From contig NC_091973.1 of assembly GCF_036711975.1 (NCBI RefSeq), positions 10,974,001-11,038,000 of the forward strand: a stretch of 64,000 nucleotides of DNA, given 5' to 3'. Under the pieces are notes generated by a model. That model saw only the letters and a program-made list of their open reading frames with translations, ran no database searches and was not told where the DNA came from. Shown here piece by piece: positions 6,511 through 19,546 of the stretch; within the stretch, counting starts at the first letter, position 1, and every line of letters begins with the position of its first letter. The position numbers were made by a program, and so were the translations under genes. This stretch comes from Onthophagus taurus (Eukaryota; Arthropoda; Insecta; Coleoptera; Scarabaeidae).

Positions 6511-9500
6511 CTAGCCATACATGTTTACATTTAACAACTCCAATAAGTTGTCCAAAAGATCTTCCCTGCGTAGATCTTCAATAAGATAGTTTCCCCAAGC
6601 TAAAGTATGACATCCATCCTCCATCACGTAACGTTTATCGTCATGTGCAGAGAGCGCCACTTTATTCTTTAGTTCTGTATACATCGTGTGATAGGAGGAG
6701 CGAAAGACATACATCTTTTTTCGCACAGAACCTCCATCTTCGATAATCCGTTTATATTCTGAAACACTTAAGTTTTTATCGATAACATACTTTTTCACAC
6801 CCTTGGCACGCTTGACAACTCCTTCCAAAGTGTTAATACAATAAGCTTTAGCTCCTGTACCATAAAACGATGTTAATATCGTATTTGGGTACTCATCTTT
6901 CATTTTTCCAACTATCGGCGGCCCTGGAGGAATATTATGTCTGTTGTTTAACTTGTAATTAGAGGTATCGAACATCTCTATATTTTCTTTGATATCCTGG
7001 TATACATTCTCAGTAAATATTTCGAGAATTAACGAATCCGTATCTGTATATAACAATAATACGTTTTCACCATATTTCTCTTTTAAATAATTATAAAAAA
7101 AGTTATAAATGACCGCTTTCGACAATTCCAGTACGCTAAACCCTACATACAGAGGTTTGTTATATTTGACCTCCACCTTCTGCATTTCAATGGCTGCCAA
7201 ATTATGGCAGAAAATTTTCGATGACTTGAAAGTCGGCTTTGCGATAAGAGCTTCTGCACCGGGTCTCCTGTAACGATTCTCCCAATGTGACACTAATCGT
7301 ATATCGACTCTATTTTCAACATTTTCCATCGTTTTCCCATACACGATATTATTCATTTGTTTATAATGATTTTTCCCAAATTCATTCGTAGCATTCATTC
7401 GTTTCTCAGAGTTAAAATCGATATATGGTTTCATCCACGGCGATTGTTGAAATTGCAATGCACGGTGTATTTTGGTTAGCTTAAGACCTTTTTTCACACA
7501 TTCACGTAGGTTTACATAGTGAATTATGTATTTCGATTTATTTTGTAAGTTCGCAATCAACTTAGGATGCTTCGATCCGGGAGCGATTATGTTTTCGGGA
7601 CAAAACGGTAGATCATCATGCTGGTTGTGTAACCTTTCGGGATACTCCAAATCCACTTCAAAGACATAACCAAGGTGTTCATCATCTAAACACTCCACAT
7701 CTATATCTGCTATTTCTTGGTTCGACAACCATCGAAAACCGCCTGTTGGTAATTTACAACTCATTGCATACCCATACAAATTGGTAGCGTCCAAGTATAG
7801 AATATATGATGATGGTTTTTCCGGGTTAAAATCGTCAAGGAACTTGTTGTTTGCTATTGCAGATCGTTTTACACACATACAGAGACCGCCTCTAATTCCT
7901 TTCTTAAAAAAGTGTAACATGTCAATGTCTGATAACAATTCTAATTTTACACCTGTCATTTTTAACAGAGCATCCCACCCAAACCCGGGCGCAGTATAAT
8001 AATGGCAAGGATCCAGATTGTAATTCTCCAAAGATATTGTCCTGAAATTTTCAAAGACGTCAGTCAACATTAACACATCTGACGTCAAATACAGGTCACT
8101 GTATTCTCCCAACGTTGTACACTTAAATTTATTCCATACAGTCTGTGCTCTAGAGTATTGTTCCTTTGAAATATTACTTGAACTCAATATGTCGTAAAAC
8201 TGTGTATGATCAGGCAATTTACTATACTCCAACTTTTCAAACGAATCTACGAACGAATATGGAAATACACCTTTCTGGCGCATCAATCTAAATTCTTCAG
8301 AGTCTTTGAATTTTTTTTTCACTTCCACACAATCCTTATCATCCAAATATGAAACCAACTTTTCCAAAGAACTCGCCATGAATCTAAACGAGTCGACGAA
8401 TCTTATTTTCATAAACACTTTGCGTTTCTTTCCCTTGTTATCGGTTGTTTCTCCGACAACTATTTTTTTGGAAAAAGAAATATATTTTTCTTTGTTTTGT
8501 GCTATCACCTCTACTTCCTCCTTGTTTAGGGCAATACTTTTCACAAACATGTGGGCATCGTAATTCGACAGGTTGTGGAAAAACACAGGGATAAACATCG
8601 GTAATTTATAATTTATATTGCAGACGGAATGCGCAGGACCCCTATACAATCCTGTCAAGTGATCGTGATCACACACTTTCTCTTCTTTGTTTATTGGTTT
8701 ATCACAAATGTGACATACGGAACTCAGTTCATTTACAAATTGGTCCAGACAGCTTAGCGGTATCATATCCTTTGTTTGCCTCAAATGTTGTTTATAGATC
8801 TCTATTACATCCTTCTCCAATCTTATAATAAATTCCAGAGCAGCGTTTCGCCCTCGGTATATTTGGAATTTCGATAAGTTATCATCGTAAGCACACTTAA
8901 TGTAGTACGCAAACGCGTATGGTTCGTGTTCAAAACATCGGGCCGTATATGGTTTATTATCATCGTAAACTTTTCCTTCTTCGGGCGTTAAGGGTTTCAG
9001 AATCGCCTCGAAATCGGCGTACACCACAAACGGAACTTTCATTTTTTTTTCAAATCCTTCAAATTGTAAAACATTTTCCTTTTCTAGATGTCCGAACTTA
9101 TTCACTTTTATTTGTTCGCTTGGTACTGTTGCTTTCACTTTTTTACAGTCATCCATCTGATGTCGTACCAACTTGTCTTCAGTTGAAAAGTATTGCAAAC
9201 AACCCTCACAAATATATCTTTGATGTTCATGAGTCGATGATTGTGTATTTATCAGTCGAGATAAGTTTTTTATCCAACAATAGTGGTTATTCCCGAAATT
9301 GTCGCTGACTACTAATAAGTTTACATGACGCTCCCGTTTCTGTTTACATATACATACAGTTACAATATCATCTACCATTTTCTCTCCATTATACCAAGAA
9401 TTTATACCATAGACGTTAATTGAAATGTTATTTTCTTCCTCAAATTTTGGTATGTCTCTGATGGGTACTGGGAATGTTACGCAGTCAAACTTTAATTCTG

Positions 9501-9725
9501 TTTCCCTATAATCTGGGTATGATGATATTCTTTGCGGTAAACCTGTGGGTTGGTACAGTGCGGACATCAGTGCCCAAGCAAAGCACTTATTATCGTTATT
9601 TTGCACGTTTATTACCGCTCTCTTCCCTTTTATGGATGTCGGTAAGTCGATGTAGCTCGATGCTCTTGTAGGATTAAACTTGTTACAGTTCATTTCAAGA
9701 TATAATATTTCCAACAAGGTCCAAC
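6511..9725 (-). CDS. PolB: Family B DNA polymerase, protein-primed type, element 1 (main exon)
   Basis: Replicative polymerase of a Maverick/Polinton-like element, about 1070 aa in this exon, continuing from the zinc-finger exon at 9785-10349. Residues are counted from position 9717. An N-terminal ~150-aa domain has CFAWA (C45) and NHYCWIK (H145). A C2HC finger follows (C170, C173, H186, C191). Exonuclease motifs: ExoI YADFEA (D235, E237), ExoII NLSNYD (D387), ExoIII YLTSD (D547). A zinc-knuckle/HNH-like insert lies at 335-367 (CHIC, CDHDH, RGPAH, CN). Polymerase motifs: A DATNLYG (643-649), B MNNIVYG (788-794), C YTDTDS (890-895). All are intact. The open frame reaches a conserved splice acceptor at 9726, so the protein does not start here. 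Confidence 0.92.
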
Positions 9726-9784
9726 CTGCAGTATTAACACCTTTAGTTTCGCATTTTACTACTTTTCTATTCTTATACTCTTAC
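9726..9784 (-). other. Intron between zinc-finger and polymerase exons, element 1 (59 bp)
   Basis: On the minus strand the donor is CTCAG|GTAAGAG and the acceptor is ACTGCAG|G. Splicing keeps the frame: the split codon is Gly, followed by Trp. Element 2 has an intron at the same codon with the same flanking residues. The intron contains an in-frame stop, so splicing is needed for the fusion. Confidence 0.85.
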
Positions 9785-10349
9785 CTGAGTCCCGTTCTTG
9801 GAATTCCGACATTTTCACCATAATCTCGTCCATAAAGTCCTCGTATGTTTGGTATAAGTCTACGGCTACTGTTATAATTTTATTTTTTGTGTTGAATGAT
9901 TTGATTTCCACTTCTTCCTTCGTATTTATGAAATACAATCCAAAAATTTCCGTATTCACTTTTAAACTACCATTTACATTCCTCACGGACTGTATCAAAC
10001 TGATAACTTTTTCTCTAATTCGGTTACTGAATTCCTTCATGTCTACGTACTTCCGTTCATGATCGCTCACTCTAAAACTACATATTTTATCTCCAAATAT
10101 CGAATCTATTTTTTCTACACCATCATCTATTATTACGAAGGCTTTCTGTTTATGTTTGTTGCTACGCAGATGTGAGGAATAACATTGTCTGGTTACGTGT
10201 TCATCACATATTTCACACACTATAACATCTCCTTGTTGATCCTCTTCCACCTTTCGACGTTTCCCAATACATGCTGTGCGTTGATGTCTCACAAGATTAT
10301 CTGGTCTAGTAAACTCTTTGTAACACACGTCGCAGGTCAACATGTTCAC
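9785..10349 (-). CDS. Zinc-finger first exon of the polymerase gene, element 1
   Basis: Starts at the ATG at 10349 and runs to the donor at 9785 (188 codons; unspliced it would be a 196-aa ORF). Finger 1 is C6-C9-H22-C27 (C2HC) and finger 2 is C45-C48-H60-H66 (C2H2). Then comes a conserved ~120-residue domain (FVIIDDGVE..., ending in EFQERDSG) of no known family. Joined to the polymerase exon it gives a protein of about 1260 aa. The fingers could bind element termini or help priming (inference). Upstream, toward the satellite, lie only promoter-like and repeat sequences. Confidence 0.85.
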
Positions 10350-10392
10350 AACACTCTTACTTCAATACTGTTGAACACGATTTTCTATCTGC

Positions 10393-10400
10393 TATTTAAA
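10393..10400 (-). promoter_or_regulatory. Weak TATA-like box (TTTAAATA) upstream of the zinc-finger/polymerase gene
   Basis: Minus-strand TTTAAATA lies about 44 bp upstream of the ATG at 10349, with a CAACAGTATTG initiator-like sequence between. Element 2 has a better box (TTTATAAA, 54126-54133) in the comparable place. Confidence 0.3.
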
Positions 10401-10454
10401 GCATACCTCCTCCGAAGTGGGGTTTTCAATGAACTCATGTCGTGTAACCTTCAT

Positions 10455-10745
10455 TTCAGGTCACGTACAAGGTCAATGTCATGGTCACAATTAAGGTTGA
10501 CTTCAAGGTCTCCGTTGAGGTCAAAGTAAAGGTCATTGTTCAGGTCAAGGTTACTGATCAAGGTCATGGTCACTAAACGTGATCTTGACCTGAGGTGAGC
10601 TCAAAGTAAAGGTCATTGTTTAGGTCTAGGTTACTGGTCAACGACCCCCTTTGCAATAGCCGATTCTGGAACCTCCTCCCAGAAACTCAGGGCAAGGTCA
10701 AGGTCATGGTCACTCAACGTGACCTTGGCCTTGACCTTGACCTGA
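10455..10745. repeat. Cluster of AGGTCA half-sites and an 80-bp tandem duplication
   Basis: About a dozen copies of AGGTCA or its complement occur in under 300 bp. Part of this is a direct duplication: CTCAAAGTAAAGGTCATTGTT-like sequence at about 10518 recurs 80 bp later at 10598. Two stem-loops with GGTCAC...GTGA(C/T)CTTG arms lie within (about 10557-10593 and the inner part of 10658-10774). TCAAGGTCA is the extended site of monomeric nuclear receptors such as FTZ-F1/ERR, but simple-repeat origin is equally possible. Confidence 0.75.
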
Positions 10746-10774
10746 GGTTCTGAGAGGAGGTTCTAGAATCGGCT
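10658..10774. repeat. Long hairpin at the left satellite junction (56-bp arms, 5-nt loop)
   Basis: Arms 10658-10713 and 10719-10774 pair without gaps at 50 of 56 positions around the loop TCAAC. The outer 20 bp of each arm is the motif GAGGAGGTTCT(A/C)GAATCGGC or its complement. The same motif forms the hairpin at the other end of the array. The satellite starts 13 bp after this hairpin. Confidence 0.93.
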
Positions 10775-13700
10775 TTTATCTACTACTGACCATATTTGTG
10801 ATATTCAGGCGTCAAATGTCATATTGGAGCATGTTGGAGATAAAAAACAAAATGTGCCCAAAACGTGATATTATGACGTTATACGCCGTTCTGAGCCATG
10901 TTTGAACTTTCTATCACTTTTGGTTCCGATAATTCTGCCGACCATATTTGTGTTATTCAGGCGCCAAATGACATGTTGGAGCAAGTTGGAGATAAAAAAC
11001 AAAATGTGTCCAAAACGTGATATTATGACGTTATACGCTGTTCTGAGCCATGTTTGAGCTTTCTATCACTTTTGGTTCCGATAATTCTGTTGACCATATT
11101 TGTGTTATTCAGGCGCCAAATGACATGTTGGAGAAAGTTGGAGATAAAAACAAAATGTGTCCAAAACGTGATATTATGACGTTATACGCCGTTCTGAGCC
11201 ATGTTTGAACTTTCTATCACTTTTGGTTCCGATAATTCTGTTGACCATATTTGTGTTATTCAGGCGCCAAATGACATGTTGGAGCATGTTGGAGATAAAA
11301 AACAAAATGTGCCCAAAACGTGATATTATGACGTTATACGCCGTTGTGAGCCATGTTTGAACTTTCTATCACTTTTGGTTCCGATAATTCTGTCGACCAT
11401 ATATGTGATATTCAGGCGCCAAATGTCATATTGGAGCATGTTGGAGATAAAAAACAAAATGTGCCCAAAACGTGATATTATGACGTTATACGCCGTTCTG
11501 AGCCATGTTTGAACTTTCTATCATTTTTGGTTCCGATAATTCTGCCGACCATATTTGTGATATTCAGGGGCCAAATGTCATATTGGAGCAAGTTGGAGAT
11601 AAATAACAAAATGTGTCCAAAACGTGATATTATGACGTTATACGCCGTTCTGACCCACGTTTGAACTTTCTATCACTTTTGGTTCCGATAATTCTGCGGA
11701 CCATATTTGTGTTATTCAGGCGCCAAATGACATGTTGGAGCAAGTTGGAGATAAAAAACAAAATGTGCCCAAAACGTGATATTATGACGTTATACGCCGT
11801 TCTGAGCCATGTTTGAACTTTCTATCACTTTTGGATCCGATAATTCTGTCGACCATATATGTGATATTCAGGGGCCAAATGTTATATTGGAGCATGTTGG
11901 GGATAAAAAACAAAATGTGCCCAAAACGTGATATTATGACGTTATACGCCGTTCTGAGCCATGTTTGAACTTTCTATCACTGTTGGTTCCGATAATTCTG
12001 TTGACCATATTTGTGTTATTCAGGCGCCAAATGACATGTTGGAGCATGTTGGAGATAGAAAACAAAATGTGTCCAAAACGTGATATTATGACGTTATACG
12101 CCGTTCTGAGCCATGTTTGAACTTTCTATCACTTTTGGTTCCGATAATTCTGCCGACCATATTTGTGATATTCAGGCGCCAAATGACATGTTGGAGAATG
12201 TTGGAGATAAAAAACAAAATGTGCCCAAAACGTGATATTATGACGTTATACGCCGTTCTGAGCCATGTTTGAACTTTCTATCACTTTTGGTTCCGATAAT
12301 TCTGCTGACCATATTTGTGATATTCAGGCGCCAAATGACATGTTGGAGCATGTTGGGGATAAAAAACAAAATGTGCCCAAAACGTGATATTATGACGTTA
12401 TACGCCGTTCTGAGCCATGTTTGAACTTTCTATCACTTTTGGTTCCGATAATTCTGTTGACCATATTTGTGTTATTCAAGCGCCAAATGACATGTTGGAG
12501 CATGTTGGAGATAGAAAACAAAATGTGTCCAAAACGTGATATTATGACGTTATACGCCGTTCTGAGCCATGTTTGAACTTTCTATCACTTTTGGTTCCGA
12601 TAATTCTGCTGACCATATTTGTGATATTCAGGCGCCAAATGACATGTTGGAGCATGTTGGGGATAAAAAACAAAATGTGTCCAAAACGTGATATTATGAC
12701 GTTATACGCCGTTCTGAGCCATGTTTGAACTTTCTATCACTTTTGGTTCCGATAATTCTGCTGACCATATTTGTGATATTCAGGCGCCAAATGACATGTT
12801 GGAGCATGTTGGGGATAAAAAACAAAATGTGCCCAAAACGTGATATTATGACGTTATACGCCGTTCTGAGCCATATTTGAACTTTCTATCACTTTTGGTT
12901 CCGATAATTCTGTTGACCATATTTGTGATATTCAGGCGCCAAATGACATGTTGGAGCATGTTGGAGATAAAAAACAAAATGTGTCCAAAACGTGATATTA
13001 TGACGTTATACGCCGTTCTGAGCCATGTTTGAACTTTTTATCACTTTTGGTTCCGATAATTCTGCTGACCATATTTGTGATATTCAGGCGCCAAATGACA
13101 TGTTGGAGCATGTTGGGGATAAAAAACAAAATGTGCCCAAAACGTGATATTATGACGTTATACGCCGTTCTGAGCCATGTTTGAACTTTCTATCACTTTT
13201 GGTTCCGATAATTCTGCTGACCATATTTGTGATATTCAGGCGCCAAATGACATGTTGGAGCCTGTTGGGGATAAAAAACAAAATGTGCCCAAAACGTGAT
13301 ATTATGACGTTATACGCCGTTCTGAGCCATATTTGAACTTTCTATCACTTTTGGTTCCGATAATTCTGTTGACCATATTTGTGATATTCAGGCGCCAAAT
13401 GACATGTTGGAGCATGTTGGAGATAAAAAACAAAATGTGCCCAAAACGTGATATTATGACGTTATACGCCGTTCTGAGCCATGTTTGAACTTTTTATCAC
13501 TTTTGGTTCCGATAATTCTGCGGACCATATTTGTGATATACAGGCGCCAAATGACATCTTGGAGCATGTTGGAGATAAAAAACAAAATGTGCCCAAAACG
13601 TGATATTATGACGTTATACGCCGTTCTGAGCCATGTTTGAACTTTCTATCACTTTTGGTTCCGATAATTCTGTTGACCATATTTGTGTTATTCAGGCGCC

Positions 13701-14100
13701 AAATGACATGTTGGAGCATGTTGGAGATAAAAAACAAAATGTGCCCAAAACGTGATATTATGACGTTATACGCCGTTCTGAGCCATGTTTGAACTTTCTA
13801 TCACTTTTGGTTCCGATAATTCTGCCGACCATATTTGTGATATTCAGGCGTCAAATGTCATATTGGAGCATGTTGGAGATAAAAAACAAAATGTGCCCAA
13901 AACGTGATATTATGACGTTATACGCCGTTCTGAGCCATGTTTGAACTATCTATCACTTTTGGTTCCGATAATTCTGTTGACCATATTTGTGTTATTCAGG
14001 CGCCAAATGACATGTTGGAGCATGTTGGAGATAAAAAACAAAATGTGCACAAAACGTGATATTATGACGTTATACGCCGTTCTGAGCCATGTTTAAACTT

Positions 14101-17100
14101 TCTATCACTTTTGGTTCCGATAATTCTGCTGACCATATTTGTGATATTCAGGCGCCAAATGTCATATTGGAGCATGTTGGAGATAAAAAACAAAATGTGC
14201 CTAAAACGTGATATTATGACGTTATACGCCGTTCTGAGCCATGTTTGAACTTTCTATCAGTTTGGTTCCGATAATTCTGCTGACCATATTTATGATATTC
14301 AGGCGCCAAATGACATGTTGGAGCATGTTGGAGATAAAAAATAAAATGTGCCCAAAACGTGGTATTATGACGTTATACGCCGTTCTGAGCCATGTTTGAA
14401 CTTTCTACCACTTTTGGTTCCGATAATTCTGTTGACCATATTTGTGTTATTCAGGCGCCAAATGACATGTTGGAGCAAGTTGGAGATAAAAAACAAAATG
14501 TGTCCACAACGTGATATTATGATGTTATACGCCGTTCTGAGCCACGGTTGAACTTTCTATCACTTTTGGTTCCGATAATTCTGTTGACCATGTTTGTGTT
14601 ATTCAGGCGCCAAATGACATGTTGGAGCATGTTGGAGATAAAAAACAAAATGTGCCCAAAACGTGATATTATGACGTTATACGCCGTTCTGAGCCATGTT
14701 TGAACTTTCTATCACTTTTGGCTCCGATAATTCTGCCGACCATATTTGTGTTATTCAGGCGCCAAATGACATGTTGGAGCATGTTGGAGATAAAAAACAA
14801 AATGTGCCCAAAACGTGATATTATGACGTTATACGCCGTTCTGAGCCATGTTTGAACTTTCTATCACTTTTGGATCCGATAATTCTGTCGACCATATATG
14901 TGATATTCAGGGGCCAAATGTCATATTGTAGCATGTTGGAGATAGAAAACAAAATGTGCCTAAAACGTGATATTATGACGTTATACGCCGTTCTGAGCCA
15001 TGTTTGAACTTTCCATCACTTTTGGTTCCGATAATTCTGCTGACCATATTTGTGTTATTCAGGCGCCAAATGTCATATTGGAGCATGTTGGAGATAGAAA
15101 ACAAAATGTGCCCAAAACGTGATATTATGACGTTATACGCCGTTCTGAGCCATGTTTGAACTTTCTATCACTTTTGGTTCCGGTAATTCTGTCGACCATA
15201 TATGTGATATTCAGGCGCCAAATGTCATATTGGAGCATGTTGGAGATAAAAAACAAAATGTGCCCAAAACGTGATATGACGTTATACGCTGTTCTGAGCC
15301 ATGTTTAAACTTTCTATCACTTTTGGTTCCGATAATTCTGCCGACCATATTTGTGATATTCAGGGGCCAAATGTCATATTGGAGCAAGTTGGAGATAAAA
15401 AACAAAATGTGTCCAAAACGTGATATTATGACGTTATACGCCGTTCTGAGCCATGTTTGAACTTTCTATCACTTTTGGTTCCGATAATTCTGTCGACCAT
15501 ATATGTGATATTCAGGCGCCAAATGACATGTTGAGCAATCGAGATAAAAAACAAAATGTGTCCAAAACGTGATATTATGACGTTATACGCCGTTCTGAGC
15601 CATGTTTGAACTTTCTATCACTTTTGGTTCCGATAATTCTGCCGACCATATTTGTGCTATTCAGGCGCCAAATGACATGTTGGAGCATGTTGGAGATAAA
15701 AAACAAAATGTGCCCAAAACGTGATATTATGACGTTATACGCCGTTCTGAGCCATGTTTGAACTTTCTATCACTTTTGGATCCGATAATTCTGTCGACCA
15801 TATATGTGATATTCAGGGGCCAAATGTCATATTGTAGCATGTTGGAGATAGAAAACAAAATGTGCCTAAAACGTGATATTATGACGTTATACGCCGTTCT
15901 GAGCCATGTTTGAACTTTCCATCACTTTTGGTTCCGATAATTCTGCTGACCATATTTGTGTTATTCAGGCGCCAAATGTCATATTGGAGCATGTTGGAGA
16001 TAGAAAACAAAATGTGCCCAAAACGTGATATTATGACGTTATACGCCGTTCTGAGCCATGTTTGAACTTTCTATCACTTTTGGTTCCGGTAATTCTGTCG
16101 ACCATATATGTGATATTCAGGCGCCAAATGTCATATTGGAGCATGTTGGAGATAAAAAACAAAATGTGCCCAAAACGTGATATGACGTTATACGCTGTTC
16201 TGAGCCATGTTTGAACTGTCTATCACTTTTGGTTCCGATAATTCTGCCGACCATATTTGTGATATTCAGGGGCCAAATGTCATATTGGAGCAAGTTGGAG
16301 ATAAAAAACAAAATGTGTCCAAAACGTGATATTATGACGTTATACGCCGTTCTGAGCCATGTTTGAACTTTCTATCACTTTTGGTTCCGATAATTCTGTC
16401 GACCATATATGTGATATTCAGGCGCCAAATGACATGTTGAGCAATCGAGATAAAAAACAAAATGTGTCCAAAACGTGATATTATGACGTTATACGCCGTT
16501 CTGACCCATGTTTGAACTTTCTATCACTTTTGGTTCCGATAATTCTGTTGACCATATTTGTGTTATTCAGGCGCCAAATGACATGTTGGAGCATGTTGGA
16601 GATAAAAAACAAAATGTGCCCAAAACGTGATATTATGACGTTATACGCCGTTCTGAGCCATGTTTGAACTTTCTATCACCTTTGGTTCCGATAATTCTGC
16701 CGACCATATTTGTGATATTCAGGGGCCAAATGTCATATTGGAGCATGTTGGAGATAAAAAACAAAATGTGCCCAAAACGTGATATTATGACGTTATACGC
16801 CGTTCTGAGCCATGTTTGAATTTTCTATCACTTTTGGTTCCGATAATTCTGCTGACCATATTTGTGATATTCAGGCGCCAAATGTCATATTGGAGCATGT
16901 TGGAGATAAAAAACAAAATGTGCCTAAAACGTGATATTATGACGTTATACGCCGTTCTGAGCCATGTTTGAACTTTCTATCAGTTTGGTTCCGATAATTC
17001 TGCTGACCATATTTATGATATTCAGGCGCCAAATGACATGTTGGAGCATGTTGGAGATAAAAAATAAAATGTGCCCAAAACGTGGTATTATGACGTTATA

Positions 17101-19546
17101 CGCCGTTCTGAGCCATGTTTGAACTTTCTACCACTTTTGGTTCCGATAATTCTGTTGACCATATTTGTGTTATTCAGGCGCCAAATGACATGTTGGAGCA
17201 AGTTGGAGATAAAAAACAAAATGTGTCCACAACGTGATATTATGATGTTATACGCCGTTCTGAGCCACGGTTGAACTTTCTATCACTTTTGGTTCCGATA
17301 ATTCTGTTGACCATGTTTGTGTTATTCAGGCGCCAAATGACATGTTGGAGCATGTTGGAGATAAAAAACAAAATGTGCCCAAAACGTGATATTATGACGT
17401 TATACGCCGTTCTGAGCCATGTTTGAACTTTCTATCACTTTTGGCTCCGATAATTCTGCCGACCATATTTGTGTTATTCAGGCGCCAAATGACATGTTGG
17501 AGCATGTTGGAGATAAAAAACAAAATGTGCCCAAAACGTGATATTATGACGTTATACGCCGTTCTGAGCCATGTTTGAACTTTCTATCACTTTTGGATCC
17601 GATAATTCTGTCGACCATATATGTGATATTCAGGGGCCAAATGTCATATTGTAGCATGTTGGAGATAGAAAACAAAATGTGCCTAAAACGTGATATTATG
17701 ACGTTATACGCCGTTCTGAGCCATGTTTGAACTTTCCATCACTTTTGGTTCCGATAATTCTGCTGACCATATTTGTGTTATTCAGGCGCCAAATGTCATA
17801 TTGGAGCATGTTGGAGATAGAAAACAAAATGTGCCCAAAACGTGATATTATGACGTTATACGCCGTTCTGAGCCATGTTTGAACTTTCTATCACTTTTGG
17901 TTCCGGTAATTCTGTCGACCATATATGTGATATTCAGGCGCCAAATGTCATATTGGAGCATGTTGGAGATAAAAAACAAAATGTGCCCAAAACGTGATAT
18001 GACGTTATACGCTGTTCTGAGCCATGTTTAAACTTTCTATCACTTTTGGTTCCGATAATTCTGCCGACCATATTTGTGATATTCAGGGGCCAAATGTCAT
18101 ATTGGAGCAAGTTGGAGATAAAAAACAAAATGTGTCCAAAACGTGATATTATGACGTTATACGCCGTTCTGAGCCATGTTTGAACTTTCTATCACTTTTG
18201 GTTCCGATAATTCTGTCGACCATATATGTGATATTCAGGCGCCAAATGACATGTTGAGCAATCGAGATAAAAAACAAAATGTGTCCAAAACGTGATATTA
18301 TGACGTTATACGCCGTTCTGAGCCATGTTTGAACTTTCTATCACTTTTGGTTCCGATAATTCTGCCGACCATATTTGTGTTATTCAGGCGCCAAATGACA
18401 TGTTGGAGCATGTTGGAGATAAAAAACAAAATGTGCCCAAAACGTGATATTATGACGTTATACGCCGTTCTGAGCCATGTTTGAACTTTCTATCACTTTT
18501 GGATCCGATAATTCTGTCGACCATATATGTGATATTCAGGGGCCAAATGTCATATTGTAGCATGTTGGAGATAGAAAACAAAATGTGCCTAAAACGTGAT
18601 ATTATGACGTTATACGCCGTTCTGAGCCATGTTTGAACTTTCCATCACTTTTGGTTCCGATAATTCTGCTGACCATATTTGTGTTATTCAGGCGCCAAAT
18701 GTCATATTGGAGCATGTTGGAGATAGAAAACAAAATGTGCCCAAAACGTGATATTATGACGTTATACGCCGTTCTGAGCCATGTTTGAACTTTCTATCAC
18801 TTTTGGTTCCGGTAATTCTGTCGACCATATATGTGATATTCAGGCGCCAAATGTCATATTGGAGCATGTTGGAGATAAAAAACAAAATGTGCCCAAAACG
18901 TGATATGACGTTATACGCTGTTCTGAGCCATGTTTGAACTGTCTATCACTTTTGGTTCCGATAATTCTGCCGACCATATTTGTGATATTCAGGGGCCAAA
19001 TGTCATATTGGAGCAAGTTGGAGATAAAAAACAAAATGTGTCCAAAACGTGATATTATGACGTTATACGCCGTTCTGAGCCATGTTTGAACTTTCTATCA
19101 CTTTTGGTTCCGATAATTCTGTCGACCATATATGTGATATTCAGGCGCCAAATGACATGTTGAGCAATCGAGATAAAAAACAAAATGTGTCCAAAACGTG
19201 ATATTATGACGTTATACGCCGTTCTGACCCATGTTTGAACTTTCTATCACTTTTGGTTCCGATAATTCTGTTGACCATATTTGTGTTATTCAGGCGCCAA
19301 ATGACATGTTGGAGCATGTTGGAGATAAAAAACAAAATGTGCCCAAAACGTGATATTATGACGTTATACGCCGTTCTGAGCCATGTTTGAACTTTCTATC
19401 ACCTTTGGTTCCGATAATTCTGCCGACCATATTTGTGATATTCAGGGGCCAAATGTCATATTGGAGCATGTTGGAGATAAAAAACAAAATGTGCCCAAAA
19501 CGTGATATTATGACGTTATACGCCGTTCTGAGCCATGTTTGAATTT
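14101..19546. repeat. Higher-order repeat: 2723-bp block duplicated in tandem
   Basis: Private variants recur exactly 2723 bp apart: the CTATCAGTTTGGTT deletion at 14258 and 16981, the GTGATATGACG 3-bp deletions at about 15271 and 17994, and the GAGCAATCGAG variants at about 15531 and 18254. Each block holds about 18 monomers. The boundaries are where flanking monomers stop matching, near 14101, 16824 and 19546. Confidence 0.85.
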
